64,000 bases of DNA from JAGRGG01 sp965217265 (GTDB lineage Bacteria; Pseudomonadota; Alphaproteobacteria; Geminicoccales; Geminicoccaceae), in assembly GCA_965217265.1 (NCBI GenBank), contig CBDCHP010000018.1, positions 1-64,000 on the forward strand, written 5' to 3'. Below the pieces are notes generated by a model that saw only the letters and a program-made list of their open reading frames with translations, ran no database searches and was not told the DNA's origin. The position numbers and the translations under genes were made by a program. How positions within the stretch are numbered: position 1 is the stretch's first letter; each line of letters opens with the position of its first letter. Of the stretch, positions 28,516 to 37,482 are shown one piece after another.

Positions 28516-29674
28516 GCCGCTCGCCCTCACCCTGATGCTCGGGCTTACCGGCTGCGGGGCCGCGGCCGACTACGGCCGGGCGACGACGGAACCGGCGGCG
28601 CTGCCGGGCGTCGCCGAGATCGCGCGCCAGTCCGGACAGGCGACGCGCGCCTGGCTCCGGCCGCGCTCGGCCTTCGCCCAAACCGTCGACGCGCGGGTGG
28701 CGGCGATGCGAGAGGCGGCGCCGCTCGGCATGGACGAGGCGGTCGAGATCGCCCTCCTGCGCCACGAGCCCCTGCAGCGGGCGTTGCAGGGGCGCGCCAT
28801 GCTACGGCCCGGGTTCGTCGAAGGCTTGGAGGAGGTCGGCGGCGACCGGCCGGCCGACTGGAAGCTGCTCGGCCTAGCGGTCGCCCAGTCGCGCAAGCCG
28901 CGCTACCGGCCCGAGTTCGGCGCCGCAACCGCTGAGCTGGCGGAAATCGTCTTCGAGCGCGCCGCCGAGGCGCGGAGGACTTGGGTCGAGGCGGTGGCGG
29001 CGCGTCAGTTGGCGCTGCGCATGGCGGCCTCGGCCGAGACGGCGGAGGCGGCGGCCGAACTCACGGCCGAGCAGTACCGTTCGGGTTCGGCCAGCCGCCG
29101 CGATCAGGCCGAGCGCAAGCTCGCCTACGGCCACGCCTTGACGGCTTCCCTGGAGGCGGATCAGGCGGCGATCGCCGCGCGCGAGGCCCTCGTGCGGCTC
29201 TTGCGGCTGCACGGCGATGAGGTCGCCTGGGCACTGCCCGACGCGCTGCCGGAGGTGCCGACCGAGCCGGTCGAACTCGGCGACGTCGAGGTCCTGGCGG
29301 TGGGCGAGGGCTTAAGCGCGCTCATGGCCCGCGAAGGCCACGCGCAGTGGGCCGAGGGCCTGGATCTCCGCAGCCACGCCAGGGAAACCTATGCCCACCT
29401 GCGCGCGGCCTGGGAGGTGGCGCGCTACCAGGAAGACGTCGCCGTTCCGGCGGCGGACGCGCTGCTCGACGAGACTCAGTCCTTCTACAACGGCATGATC
29501 GAGGACGTGTACGCGCTCCTCGACGCCGCCGAGGAGCGGGCCGGGGCCGAAGCCGACCGCATCGAGGCCGCGGCCGACTATTGGAAGGCGCACGCCGAGA
29601 TGACGGAGATCTTAGGCGGGCAGGCGCCCGAACGCTTCGCGACCGACACCACCCAGACGGCGCTCGCCCGATGA
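28505..29674 (+). CDS. TolC-like outer-membrane lipoprotein
   Basis: 389 aa with a lipoprotein signal (lipobox LTGC at about residues 14-17) and long amphipathic helices, for example AAEARRTWVEAVAARQLALRM and EQYRSGSASRRDQAERK, as in TolC/OEP-family channel proteins. Such lipoproteins recur beside copper oxidases in alphaproteobacteria. No RND pump or membrane-fusion protein is in the window, so a tripartite efflux role is unproven. Starts inside the Met-rich gene and ends 11 bases before the next start. Confidence 0.77.
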   Translation: MTARPLALTLMLGLTGCGAAADYGRATTEPAALPGVAEIARQSGQATRAWLRPRSAFAQTVDARVAAMREAAPLGMDEAVEIALLRHEPLQRALQGRAMLRPGFVEGLEEVGGDRPADWKLLGLAVAQSRKPRYRPEFGAATAELAEIVFERAAEARRTWVEAVAARQLALRMAASAETAEAAAELTAEQYRSGSASRRDQAERKLAYGHALTASLEADQAAIAAREALVRLLRLHGDEVAWALPDALPEVPTEPVELGDVEVLAVGEGLSALMAREGHAQWAEGLDLRSHARETYAHLRAAWEVARYQEDVAVPAADALLDETQSFYNGMIEDVYALLDAAEERAGAEADRIEAAADYWKAHAEMTEILGGQAPERFATDTTQTALAR

Positions 29675-29685
29675 AGGAGCAGACC

Positions 29686-31002
29686 ATGCTGACACGACGT
29701 TCGTTCGCCGCCGCTGCCGCGCTCGCCGCCGGCGCCTCGCTCGCCCGGGTCTCGGCCGCCGAGGCCAAAGCACTGCCGGAGCCGGCGAGCTTCGCCGATC
29801 CCTACATGCGCGGCCCCCTCCTGGACGGCAACCTTGCGGGCCGCACGCCCTTCATGACGCTCAACGGCGGCTCGCTGCCCTGGCGCATGAACGGCGAGGT
29901 GAAGGAGTTCCACCTCGTTGCCGAGTTCGTCGACCGCGAGCTGACGTTAGGCTCCGTCGCCAAGCTCTGGGGCTACAACGGCAGTTCGCCGGGGCCCACG
30001 ATCGAGGCCGTCGAGGGCGACAAGGTGCGGGTCTTCGTCACCAATCGTCTCAAGGAGCACACCTCGGTCCACTGGCACGGCATCATCCTGCCCAACGGCA
30101 TGGACGGGGTCGGCGGCCTCACCCAGCCGCAGATCCCGCCGGGCGAAACGTTCAAGTACGAGTTCCGCCTCAAGAAGAGCGGCACCTTCATGTACCACAG
30201 CCACGCCGATGAATTGGTGCAGATGGCGCTCGGCATGATGGGCCTCCTCGTCGTCCACCCGAAGAGCGCGGCCGAGCGGCGGGTGGACCGCGACTACGGC
30301 TTCCTGCTCGCCAGCTACCAGCTCCACCCCGGCACCTACATCCCCGACACGGCCGAGATGACCGACTTCAACACCTGGACCTTCAACAGCCGGGTGTTTC
30401 CGGGCATCGACCCGCTCGTCGCCCGTACAGGAGAGAAGGTCCGCATCCGCATCGGCAACCTCACCATGACCAACCACCCGATCCACCTGCACGGCACCGA
30501 CTTCAAGGTGACCGGCACGGACGGCGGCTGGATCCCCGAGGCGGGGCAGTGGCCGGAAGTGACCGTGGACGTGCCCGTCGGCGCCATGCGGGTCATCGAG
30601 TTCACCGCCGAGAAGCCCGGCGACTGGGCGCTGCACTGCCACAAGGCGCACCACACGATGGGGCCGATGGGGCACGAGGTCGCCAACATGCTGGGCGTGC
30701 GCCAGGGCCGGGCGATGGCCAAGGTGCAAAAGGCGCTGCCGGGGCGGATGATCATGCCGATGGGCGAGGTGGGCATGGCCGAGATGCAGGACATGGCCTA
30801 CCACATGCCGCCGCCGGAAAACACGGTGCCGATGATGGCGGGCGAAGGCCCGTTCGGACCGATCGAGATGGGGGGAATGATGACCGTCCTCAAGGTCCGC
30901 GAGGGCCTGCCGCGGGGCTCCTACGAGGACCCCGGCTGGTACGAGCACCCGAAAGGCACGGTCGCCTCCCGGATCGACGTCGATCTCGCGAACAACGGCT
31001 AA
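29686..31002 (+). CDS. Second multicopper oxidase
   Basis: 438 aa exported multicopper oxidase, shorter than the CopA-type enzyme upstream. Tat-like signal MLTRRSFAAAAALAAGASLA. Copper motifs: HWHG, YHSH, HPIHLHG, and HCHKAHHTMGPMGHEV, the last being Met/His-rich. The C-terminal part has further Met clusters (GRMIMPMGEVGMAEMQDM). I chose ATG 29686 because AAGGAG lies 7 bases before it; ATG 29671 overlaps the previous stop. Probably oxidises periplasmic Cu(I) alongside the first oxidase. Confidence 0.9.
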   Translation: MLTRRSFAAAAALAAGASLARVSAAEAKALPEPASFADPYMRGPLLDGNLAGRTPFMTLNGGSLPWRMNGEVKEFHLVAEFVDRELTLGSVAKLWGYNGSSPGPTIEAVEGDKVRVFVTNRLKEHTSVHWHGIILPNGMDGVGGLTQPQIPPGETFKYEFRLKKSGTFMYHSHADELVQMALGMMGLLVVHPKSAAERRVDRDYGFLLASYQLHPGTYIPDTAEMTDFNTWTFNSRVFPGIDPLVARTGEKVRIRIGNLTMTNHPIHLHGTDFKVTGTDGGWIPEAGQWPEVTVDVPVGAMRVIEFTAEKPGDWALHCHKAHHTMGPMGHEVANMLGVRQGRAMAKVQKALPGRMIMPMGEVGMAEMQDMAYHMPPPENTVPMMAGEGPFGPIEMGGMMTVLKVREGLPRGSYEDPGWYEHPKGTVASRIDVDLANNG

Positions 31003-31017
31003 CCAGGAGAACAGCCA

Positions 31018-31503
31018 ATGCGTAAGACTCTGCTCTCGACCGCGACCGCCCTCGGCCTCGCGCTCGTGTCCCCCCCGGTCTTCGCCGGCGGCAGCCACGG
31101 CGGCGGGCACTACAGCTTCGGCGAGCCGGGCGATCCGACGGCGGTCGATCGCACCGTGCAGGTGAGCGCCACCGACGACGGCGCGATGCGCTTTAATATG
31201 GGCCTCGATACGATCGAGCGCGGCGAGACGATCCGCTTCGTCGTCGCCAACGAGGGCGCGCTGGAGCACGAGTTCGCGATTGGCGACACGGGCTCGCAGC
31301 GGGCGCACGCCAGGATGATGGCGAAGATGCCCGACATGCAGCACGGGGACGACCCGACGGCGGTCACGCTGGAGCCGGGCGAGACGAAGGAGCTCGTCTG
31401 GCACTTCTCCAAGCCGGTGGGGGGCGACATCGTCTTCGCCTGCAACATCCCCGGTCATTCGGAGGCCGGCATGATGCACAAGGCCGGCCTCAAGCGGGGC
31501 TGA
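31018..31503 (+). CDS. Cupredoxin (plastocyanin-like) periplasmic protein
   Basis: 161 aa with signal peptide (MRKTLLSTATALGLALVSPPVFA). Type-1 copper ligands are visible: His in GALEHEFAIG and the C-terminal loop FACNIPGHSEAGM, giving Cys, His and Met. An N-terminal His/Gly stretch (GGSHGGGHY) may bind extra copper. Similar cupredoxins (CopI/AcoP-like) sit in copper-tolerance operons. AGGAGA site; 15 bases after the oxidase. Confidence 0.88.
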   Translation: MRKTLLSTATALGLALVSPPVFAGGSHGGGHYSFGEPGDPTAVDRTVQVSATDDGAMRFNMGLDTIERGETIRFVVANEGALEHEFAIGDTGSQRAHARMMAKMPDMQHGDDPTAVTLEPGETKELVWHFSKPVGGDIVFACNIPGHSEAGMMHKAGLKRG

Positions 31504-31518
31504 TCGGCTATACGACGC

Positions 31519-31540
31519 CGGGGCGGCCACGGCCGCCCCG
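31519..31540. other. Strong GC hairpin between cupredoxin and DUF411 genes
   Basis: CGGGGCGGCC-AC-GGCCGCCCCG is a perfect 10-bp inverted repeat with no T-run after it. It lies in the 55-base gap before the DUF411 ribosome site. It could stabilise or partly terminate the copper transcript. Not a standard terminator. Confidence 0.5.
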
Positions 31541-31558
31541 CACACCTGGAGGATTGCC

Positions 31559-32023
31559 ATGAACGCGAGAACTAAGTCGATTGCCACCGGCGCCGTCCTG
31601 GCGCTCGGGCTCGCCGCCGGCGGCTGGACGATGCTGGCGAACGGGCCGGCCGTTGCCGCCGAGATGACGGTGTGGAAGACCCCCTCGTGCGGCTGCTGCG
31701 CCGCCTGGGTCGAGCACATGCGCCAGAACGGCTTTGCCGTCACGGTCAAGGAAGCCGAGGATCTGAACCCCGTCAAGCGGATGGCCGGCGTGGATCCTGC
31801 GCACCAGTCCTGCCACACGGGCCTCGTCGAGGGCTACACGATCGAGGGGCACGTCCCGGCCGCCGACGTCGAGCGCCTCCTCGCCGAGCGGCCAAAGGCC
31901 AAAGGCTTGGCCGTGCCGGGGATGCCGGTGGGCTCGCCCGGCATGGAGATGAACGGCATGACCGAGCCGTACGACGTCGTCCTGTTCGGCGAGGACGGGG
32001 CGAAAGTGTTCGCTGAGCATTGA
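31559..32023 (+). CDS. DUF411 family metal-binding protein
   Basis: 154 aa exported protein of the DUF411 family, common in copper and heavy-metal operons. The signal/anchor is at the N-terminus (SIATGAVLALGLAAGGW). The family motif is WKTPSCGCCAAWVEHM at about residues 39-54, followed by HQSCHTGLVEGYTIEGHVPA, giving several Cys/His ligands. Met-rich C-terminal part (GMEMNGM). The site TGGAGGA precedes the ATG. Last gene of the copper island; its TGA is the first base triplet of repeat copy E. Confidence 0.88.
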   Translation: MNARTKSIATGAVLALGLAAGGWTMLANGPAVAAEMTVWKTPSCGCCAAWVEHMRQNGFAVTVKEAEDLNPVKRMAGVDPAHQSCHTGLVEGYTIEGHVPAADVERLLAERPKAKGLAVPGMPVGSPGMEMNGMTEPYDVVLFGEDGAKVFAEH

Positions 32024-32101
32024 TCGCCTCGCGTCGCCTGCGGCGGGTTTTTTCTCTTTTTTGCTCTTGTCCGAGGCCCGCCCTCGACGCCGTGGCTAGC
32101 C
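32021..32101 (+). repeat. Intergenic repeat family, copy E (left half only)
   Basis: Begins with the TGA of the DUF411 gene: TGATCGCCTCGCGTCGCCTG, then a T/C tract ending TTTTTTGC and the core TTGTCCGAGGCCCGCCCTCG. No right arm. The T-rich tract just after the stop could act in 3' end formation. Confidence 0.75.
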
Positions 32102-32451
32102 GCCTGCGTTATCGCCAGACACGCTGACTAGACAACGATAGGCGAGGATAGGCGAGGCGGCCGCCCTTTGCCCGCGGCCGTTGTCCCTCAGGTCAAACTT
32201 GGCGGCGTCGCTCGTAAACGTCCGGCGAGGTATCGCGGGACTTGGCTGTAGCAGTCGCTGGCGATGCGGTGACTCGGCCGGCCTGGATCCTCGATCGAGT
32301 CGGGGGTCCAGGCCGGGATTGGCGGGTCTCTGTTCTTTCAATATTTTGGCTTCATCAGGTCAAGCCTGATGCTGTCTGCCAAGGTGTTGAAGGGATTGGC
32401 TATAACACCGGCAAAGAAGCGCAGCGAGCGCACGCCAAGCATTCTTGCCGC
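32102..32451. other. Non-coding region with two small palindromes
   Basis: About 350 bases between repeat copy E and the pyrD stop. It holds GCCTGGA...TCCAGGC (32281-32313) around a CTCGATCGAG centre, and the hairpin CATCAGG-TCAAG-CCTGATG (32353-32371). Both look like REP-type units. No gene is convincing here. Confidence 0.45.
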
Positions 32452-33519
32452 TCAAGTCGCAGCACCCCTGGCCTCCGCCAGCGAGGCGAACCCGTCCCGC
32501 GCCAGGAGACCCGCCAAGCCGTCGAGCAGCCGGGGCAGGAGCGCCGGGCCCTCGTAGGCGAAGGCGGTGTAGACCTGAACGGCGCTGGCGCCGGCGAGGA
32601 TGCGGGCGTAGGCGTCGGCCGAATCGGCGATGCCGCCGCAGGCGACGAGCGCGAGGCGTCCCCCCGCCGCCCGCGCGACCGTGCGCAGCAGGCGATCCGC
32701 GAGCGGGGCCAAGGGCGGGCCGGAGAGCCCGCCGGCCTCGGCGGCGTGGTATGATCGCAGCCCCGCCGGGCGCGAGAGCGTGGTGTTGCCGACGATCAGC
32801 CCCTCGATGCCGCTGTCGAGCGCGGCCCCGACGACGGCCCGCGCCTCCCCCCCGTCGAGGTCGGGGGCGATCTTGAGCAGGAGCGGACGCTTCGGCGCGC
32901 CGGCGGCGACCATTTCGGCGCGGGCCGCAACGAGGGTGTCGAGCAGCGGGCCGAGCGCGCCCGGTGCTTGAAGTGCGCGCAGGCCCGGCGTGTTCGGCGA
33001 GGAGACGTTGACGGCGACGTAGGCCGCGCGCGGGTAGACGCGCTTCAAGCACCAAGCGTAGTCGCGCAACGGGTCGTCGCTGTCCTTGTTCGGGCCGATA
33101 TTGGCGCCGACGACGCGACCTTCGAGGCGGGGGTCGGCGAGCCGTTCGGCCAGCGCCTCGGCGCCCTTATTGTTGAAGCCCATCCGGTTGACGACGGCCC
33201 GCTCCTCGTCCAGGCGAAACAGGCGCGGCCTCGGGTTGCCGGCCTGCGGGCGCCGCGTCGCCGTGCCGGCCTCGACGAAGGCGAAGCCCAGCTTGAGAAG
33301 GCCGCTGAGCGCCGCGCCGTCCTTGTCGAAGCCGGCGGCGAGGCCGAGCGGGTGAGCAAGCCGGATCCCGGCCAGATCGGTGCGCAGGGCGGGCGGCGCC
33401 TTGAGGGATCGTCCCGGCGCTCGGGCCGCGAGCTTGAGCCCGAGCCCGTGCGCCGTCTCGGGCTCTAAGCGGCGCAGGAGCGGCAGCGTCAGGCGGCCGA
33501 GCGTCGCCGCGAGCGGCAT
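32452..33519 (-). CDS. pyrD: Dihydroorotate dehydrogenase (quinone)
   Basis: Class 2, membrane-associated dihydroorotate dehydrogenase of pyrimidine synthesis. Class 2 features: an N-terminal extension (RRLEPETAHGLGLKLA), FDKDG after GLAAG, RMGFNNKGAEAL, and the catalytic serine in NVSSPNTPGLR. The FMN phosphate loop is VACGGIADSADAYARI. 355 aa, normal. The start is 9 bases downstream of the cysQ stop, so the two are likely co-transcribed. Confidence 0.95.
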   Translation of the reverse strand: MPLAATLGRLTLPLLRRLEPETAHGLGLKLAARAPGRSLKAPPALRTDLAGIRLAHPLGLAAGFDKDGAALSGLLKLGFAFVEAGTATRRPQAGNPRPRLFRLDEERAVVNRMGFNNKGAEALAERLADPRLEGRVVGANIGPNKDSDDPLRDYAWCLKRVYPRAAYVAVNVSSPNTPGLRALQAPGALGPLLDTLVAARAEMVAAGAPKRPLLLKIAPDLDGGEARAVVGAALDSGIEGLIVGNTTLSRPAGLRSYHAAEAGGLSGPPLAPLADRLLRTVARAAGGRLALVACGGIADSADAYARILAGASAVQVYTAFAYEGPALLPRLLDGLAGLLARDGFASLAEARGAAT

Positions 33520-33528
33520 AGGAATGCC

Positions 33529-34308
33529 TCAGCGGCGGCCGTGGGCGATGAAGCCCTCGCCGTTGCGAAAGTCGGGCTTGTGGTAGAGGAACGGCCCGCC
33601 GTCGGTCGCCGTGACCCCGCCGCCCGCCGCGCGCAGGACGGCGTGGCCGGCGCCCGTGTCCCACTCCATCGTCGGGCCGAAGCGCGGGTACCAGTCGGCC
33701 GCACCCTCGGCGACGAGGCAGAACTTCAGCGAGCTGCCGGCCGAGACGGTGTCGGTGATGCCCTTGTCGCGCAGCCAGTCGTCGGTCGCCTCGTCGCGGT
33801 GCGAGCGGCTCGCGACCGCCATGAGGCCGGCAGAGGGTGCTTCGCGGGCCGCGATCGACCGCTCGCCCGCCGCGTCGCGCTTCATCGCGCCCTCGCCGAC
33901 GCGGCCCCACCACGCCGCATCGAGCGCGGGCGCCACGACGACGCCCAAAGTCGGCAGGCGATCGACGACGAGGCCGATATTGACGGTGAACTCGCCGCGC
34001 TTGTTGATGAACTCCTTAGTGCCGTCCAGGGGATCGACCAGCCAGAACGGGCCGTCGCCGACCTCGGGCACACGGCCCTTGGCGACCGACTCCTCGGCGA
34101 TGACGGGGATGTCGGGCGTCAGCCGCGCCAAGCCTTTAAGGATCACCGCCTCGGCCGCCTCGTCGGCGGCGGTGACCGGCGAGCGGTCGTCCTTGTGGCG
34201 CACCTCGACGTCGGCCTCGTCGTTGTAGTAGCGCAGCGTGACGCCCCCCGCCTCCTGGGCGAGGACGAGCAGTTGCGGCATCAGGTCGGTCGGCAGCATG
34301 GGATGCAA
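33529..34308 (-). CDS. cysQ: 3'(2'),5'-bisphosphate nucleotidase CysQ
   Basis: Inositol-monophosphatase-fold enzyme that removes phosphate from PAP, a by-product of sulfate assimilation. Metal motifs: AEESVAKG, VDPLDGTKEFINKRGEF and EWDTGAGHAVLRAAGG. 259 aa. ATG at 34308 preceded by TTGGAG; a second ATG at 34299 is possible. Followed closely by pyrD and preceded by the dehydratase, all minus strand. Confidence 0.9.
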   Translation of the reverse strand: MHPMLPTDLMPQLLVLAQEAGGVTLRYYNDEADVEVRHKDDRSPVTAADEAAEAVILKGLARLTPDIPVIAEESVAKGRVPEVGDGPFWLVDPLDGTKEFINKRGEFTVNIGLVVDRLPTLGVVVAPALDAAWWGRVGEGAMKRDAAGERSIAAREAPSAGLMAVASRSHRDEATDDWLRDKGITDTVSAGSSLKFCLVAEGAADWYPRFGPTMEWDTGAGHAVLRAAGGGVTATDGGPFLYHKPDFRNGEGFIAHGRR

Positions 34309-34338
34309 GACTCCAAAAAACGGCGCGCGGTGTACGGG

Positions 34339-35310
34339 TCAGCCGCCGGCCAGGACGGCGGCGAACAGGTCGGGGTCGACGTTGCCGCCGGAGGCGACGA
34401 CGAGGACCGTCTTGGCCTTGAGGTCGAGCTTGCCCGAGAGGGCGGCGGCGAGTGCCACCGCCCCGCCGGGCTCGATCACGAGCTTGAAGTGGTGAAAGGC
34501 GCGGCGCATGGCGTTCGCCACCTCGGCGTCGTCGACGGCGAGCCCGCCGGCCAAGTTGGCCCGGTTGATCGAAAAGGTGATCTCGCCGGGCGTACGGGTC
34601 AAGATCGCGTCGCAAAAGGAAGCGGGGTGCCCCTCGACCGACAAGCGTTCGCCGGCTTCGAGCGAGCGCTTGGTGTCGTCGTAGCCCGCCGGCTCGACGG
34701 CGTAGACGGCGAGCTTCGGGAACGCCGCCTTGAGCGCCGTTCCGACCCCGGCGATCAGGCCGCCGCCGCCGCAGCAGCACAGCGCGACGTCGGGCTCGAT
34801 GCCCCCGTCGCGACAAGCGGCCGCCATCTCCAGCCCGACCGTGCCCTGCCCCGCGATGACGAGCGGGTCGTCGTAGGGCTTGACCAAAACGGCGCCGCGC
34901 TCGGCCGCGATCGACGCCCCGATCGCCTCGCGGCTCTCGCGGGTCCGGTCAAAGGTGCGCACGTTTGCGCCGTAGGCGGCCGTGTTGGCCCGCTTGATCG
35001 CCGGCGCGTCGTCAGGCATCAAGATCGTCGCGCGGCGACCGAGGAGCTTGGCGGCGTAGGCCACCCCTTGCGCGTGGTTGCCGGACGAGTAGGCGACGAT
35101 CTCTTTCGCGTCGGTGTCGGCGATCTTGTTATAGGCGCCGCGGAGCTTGAACGAGCCGGTGGTCTGCAAGGGCTCGGCCTTGACGAGGATACGGGCACCC
35201 GCCTCGGCGTTCAACAGCGGGCTCTCAAGCAAGGGTGTTCGGCGAACGACGCCGTCGAGACGCGCGGCGGCGCGCTCGATGTCGCCCAGTTCGACCGCAG
35301 GGACGCTCAT
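34339..35310 (-). CDS. Threonine/serine dehydratase (PLP fold type II)
   Basis: PLP enzyme of the threonine dehydratase/serine racemase group. The PLP lysine is in TTGSFKLRGAYNK and the phosphate loop is CCGGGGLIAGVG; SSGNHAQGVAYAA binds substrate. 323 aa, so it lacks the C-terminal ACT regulatory domain of biosynthetic IlvA and is the catabolic type. Overlaps the upstream transglycosylase by 4 bases. Whether it acts on threonine, serine or hydroxyaspartate is undecided. Confidence 0.87.
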   Translation of the reverse strand: MSVPAVELGDIERAAARLDGVVRRTPLLESPLLNAEAGARILVKAEPLQTTGSFKLRGAYNKIADTDAKEIVAYSSGNHAQGVAYAAKLLGRRATILMPDDAPAIKRANTAAYGANVRTFDRTRESREAIGASIAAERGAVLVKPYDDPLVIAGQGTVGLEMAAACRDGGIEPDVALCCCGGGGLIAGVGTALKAAFPKLAVYAVEPAGYDDTKRSLEAGERLSVEGHPASFCDAILTRTPGEITFSINRANLAGGLAVDDAEVANAMRRAFHHFKLVIEPGGAVALAAALSGKLDLKAKTVLVVASGGNVDPDLFAAVLAGG

Positions 35311-37349
35311 CCGGTCGACCGCGGCGCCGGGGGCGAGGGCAGCAGGACGGTCGTCGCGACCCGCGGCTTGGGCTTGGGCGTCAGGAGAATCGCCGGCTCC
35401 TCGTCCGGCTCAAGCTCGGCCGGGATCCGGTCGGGGTCGAGGAGGACGGCGTAGACCCGCTGACCCTCGATGATCCGCTGCACGTAGTTGCGCGTCTCGC
35501 GGTAGGGGATCAGCTCGATCCAATCGACCAGGGTCTCGACGTCGACGTCGCGCGGGTCGCCGTGCCGCTCCAGCCAAGCGCTCACCCGGCTCGGGCCCGC
35601 GTTGTAGGCGGCGGCCACAAGGGCGGGCGCGCCGGCGTAGCGCTCGTCCAGACCGGCAAGGTAGATATCGCCGAGCATGAGGTTGTAGGCCGCGTCCGTC
35701 GTCAAACGTGCCGCATCGTAGGGGATGTTGAGACGGCGCGCCATCGCCTTTGCCGTTCCCGGCATCAACTGCATCAGCCCGCCGGCGCCGACGTGGCTGC
35801 GGGCCTTGGCGTCGAAGTGGCTCTCCTGCCGCGCCACGGCGAGGACCAGCGCCAAGCGCTCCTCGTGCCCGACGTCGTTCGGGTCGAGGTCGGGCAGCAA
35901 GGGGTAGCTCCACACCGGATGCGCGACCCCGGCCGCGACCCCGGCCTTGCCGATCTCGACCAGGAGGCTCGGGTCGTTGCAGGCGGCGGCAATCCCGACG
36001 ACGGCCTCGGGTGCCACGCCCCCGATCAGGAGGTGGCGCAAGAACGGCCGTGCCTCGTCCGCGGCACCGGCCCGGCACAAGGACGCCGCGAGCCGGGCGA
36101 GCGGGGGGGCCTTGGCGGCGAGCGGCAGGGTCGCGGTCGCGGGCAGGCGCAGCGGCTGGCCGATCGCGTCGGCGGCCAACTGGCCGTAGAAGGTGGTGCC
36201 GTGCCGGGCGGCAACCTCGAACCAGCGCCGGGCCTGGTTCGGCTCGCCGAGGGCAGAGGCCGCCCGACCGGCCCAGTAGGCGGCGCGGGCGCGGCTGATC
36301 GGGCTGGCGACGAGGCCGTGCAGCCGCTCGAAAGTGCCCAGCGCTTCTCGCGGCCGATCGACGAAGCGCAGCGCCAGCCAGCCTTCGAGGAACAGGGCCT
36401 CGGCGGCGGCGACGCCGCTCGGCTGGCCGTGCAGCCGGGCGAGCGCGTAGGCGTCGTCGAAGCGGCGGGCGTCGATCAGTTCGCGGACCTCGTAGGCGCG
36501 ATCGGACCACCACGCCGCGGCGCGGCCGAGCCGGGCCGGCGGGTCGAGCAGGATCTCGCGCACCCCCTCGACCCGGCCCTTGCGCTTGCGCCACTGGAGC
36601 CGGTCGAAGGCGAGGCCGCCGTCGTCGTTAAGTTCCATCGATACCCGCTCGATCATCCGATCGACCCCGGGTGCCGAGGTCTGGAGCGCGATCCGGGCGA
36701 TGGCGAGGCGGCGCTCGCCCTCGCCCACCCTGTCCAGCATCGCGCGGGCGCCCTGCACTTTGCCGTCCCACAAGAGCCGATCCAGCCGGGCCGCGTCATC
36801 CTCGGGCCGGAGGTAATCGGCGAACAGCGCCAAGAAGTAGCGTTCCTCGCCGGTCGGGAAGTCGTCGTCGATCCAGCTTCGCCGCGCGATCGCCGCCGCC
36901 GCCGCGTCGCCCGCGGCGAGGTGAGCCTCGGCCAGCCGGGTGCGTCCCTGGCGGGTCTGCGGCGCGCGCCTGGCGAAGAAGGCGAGCCGCTCGGCGTGAG
37001 GCACGGTCTCGTCCAGGCGCGCCTCGGCGCGGCGCTGCAAGGCGTCGAGGCCGGGCCAATCCTCATGCGTCTCGATGAAGGCGCGCACCTTGGCGAAGTC
37101 GACGTCGTCGCGCGCCCTCAGCCCGTGCCAGCGGACATAGTCAACGACGACGGGATCGCCGGTGTCGCGGGCGAGCTTGCGCGCCCACGGCCACGTCTCG
37201 TCCTCGATCGCCTGGAGGACGCGGTCGAGGTCGGGCAATGCCGTCTGCGCCGCTGCCCGAGCGATCCCGCCGGTGACGCCGGTGGCGACGACCAGAACGA
37301 GAACGAGGCGGATCGAGGCGAAGAGAAGGGGGTTGTGCGCGATGAGCAT
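35307..37349 (-). CDS. Soluble lytic murein transglycosylase (Slt70-like)
   Basis: Periplasmic enzyme that cleaves peptidoglycan between MurNAc and GlcNAc. N-terminal signal/anchor (SIRLVLVLVVATGVTG), a long alpha-helical solenoid, then the catalytic domain near residues 480-640. The catalytic Glu is in ARQESHFD, followed by GAGGLMQLMPGTA, AAYNAGPSRV and LIPYRETRNYVQR. 680 aa. Divergent from dapA; the slt-dapA-smpB arrangement is common in alphaproteobacteria. Confidence 0.92.
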   Translation of the reverse strand: MLIAHNPLLFASIRLVLVLVVATGVTGGIARAAAQTALPDLDRVLQAIEDETWPWARKLARDTGDPVVVDYVRWHGLRARDDVDFAKVRAFIETHEDWPGLDALQRRAEARLDETVPHAERLAFFARRAPQTRQGRTRLAEAHLAAGDAAAAAIARRSWIDDDFPTGEERYFLALFADYLRPEDDAARLDRLLWDGKVQGARAMLDRVGEGERRLAIARIALQTSAPGVDRMIERVSMELNDDGGLAFDRLQWRKRKGRVEGVREILLDPPARLGRAAAWWSDRAYEVRELIDARRFDDAYALARLHGQPSGVAAAEALFLEGWLALRFVDRPREALGTFERLHGLVASPISRARAAYWAGRAASALGEPNQARRWFEVAARHGTTFYGQLAADAIGQPLRLPATATLPLAAKAPPLARLAASLCRAGAADEARPFLRHLLIGGVAPEAVVGIAAACNDPSLLVEIGKAGVAAGVAHPVWSYPLLPDLDPNDVGHEERLALVLAVARQESHFDAKARSHVGAGGLMQLMPGTAKAMARRLNIPYDAARLTTDAAYNLMLGDIYLAGLDERYAGAPALVAAAYNAGPSRVSAWLERHGDPRDVDVETLVDWIELIPYRETRNYVQRIIEGQRVYAVLLDPDRIPAELEPDEEPAILLTPKPKPRVATTVLLPSPPAPRSTG

Positions 37350-37482
37350 GGGCGTCCGTTGCCAAGGTTGCGTCTATCGTACGGCACGGCGGCGTTGCCG
37401 GGCGGGCGCGGCGTCGCTATGCTGCTCGACCGCATCAACGCTCGATCGTATACGCGAGAAGCCTTAACGAAAGGTGGAAGGA

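Noticed and set aside
29947..31818. Long minus-strand open frame opposite the second oxidase and cupredoxin
   Set aside because: Shadow of the coding strand; His/Val/Asp-rich with no motif.
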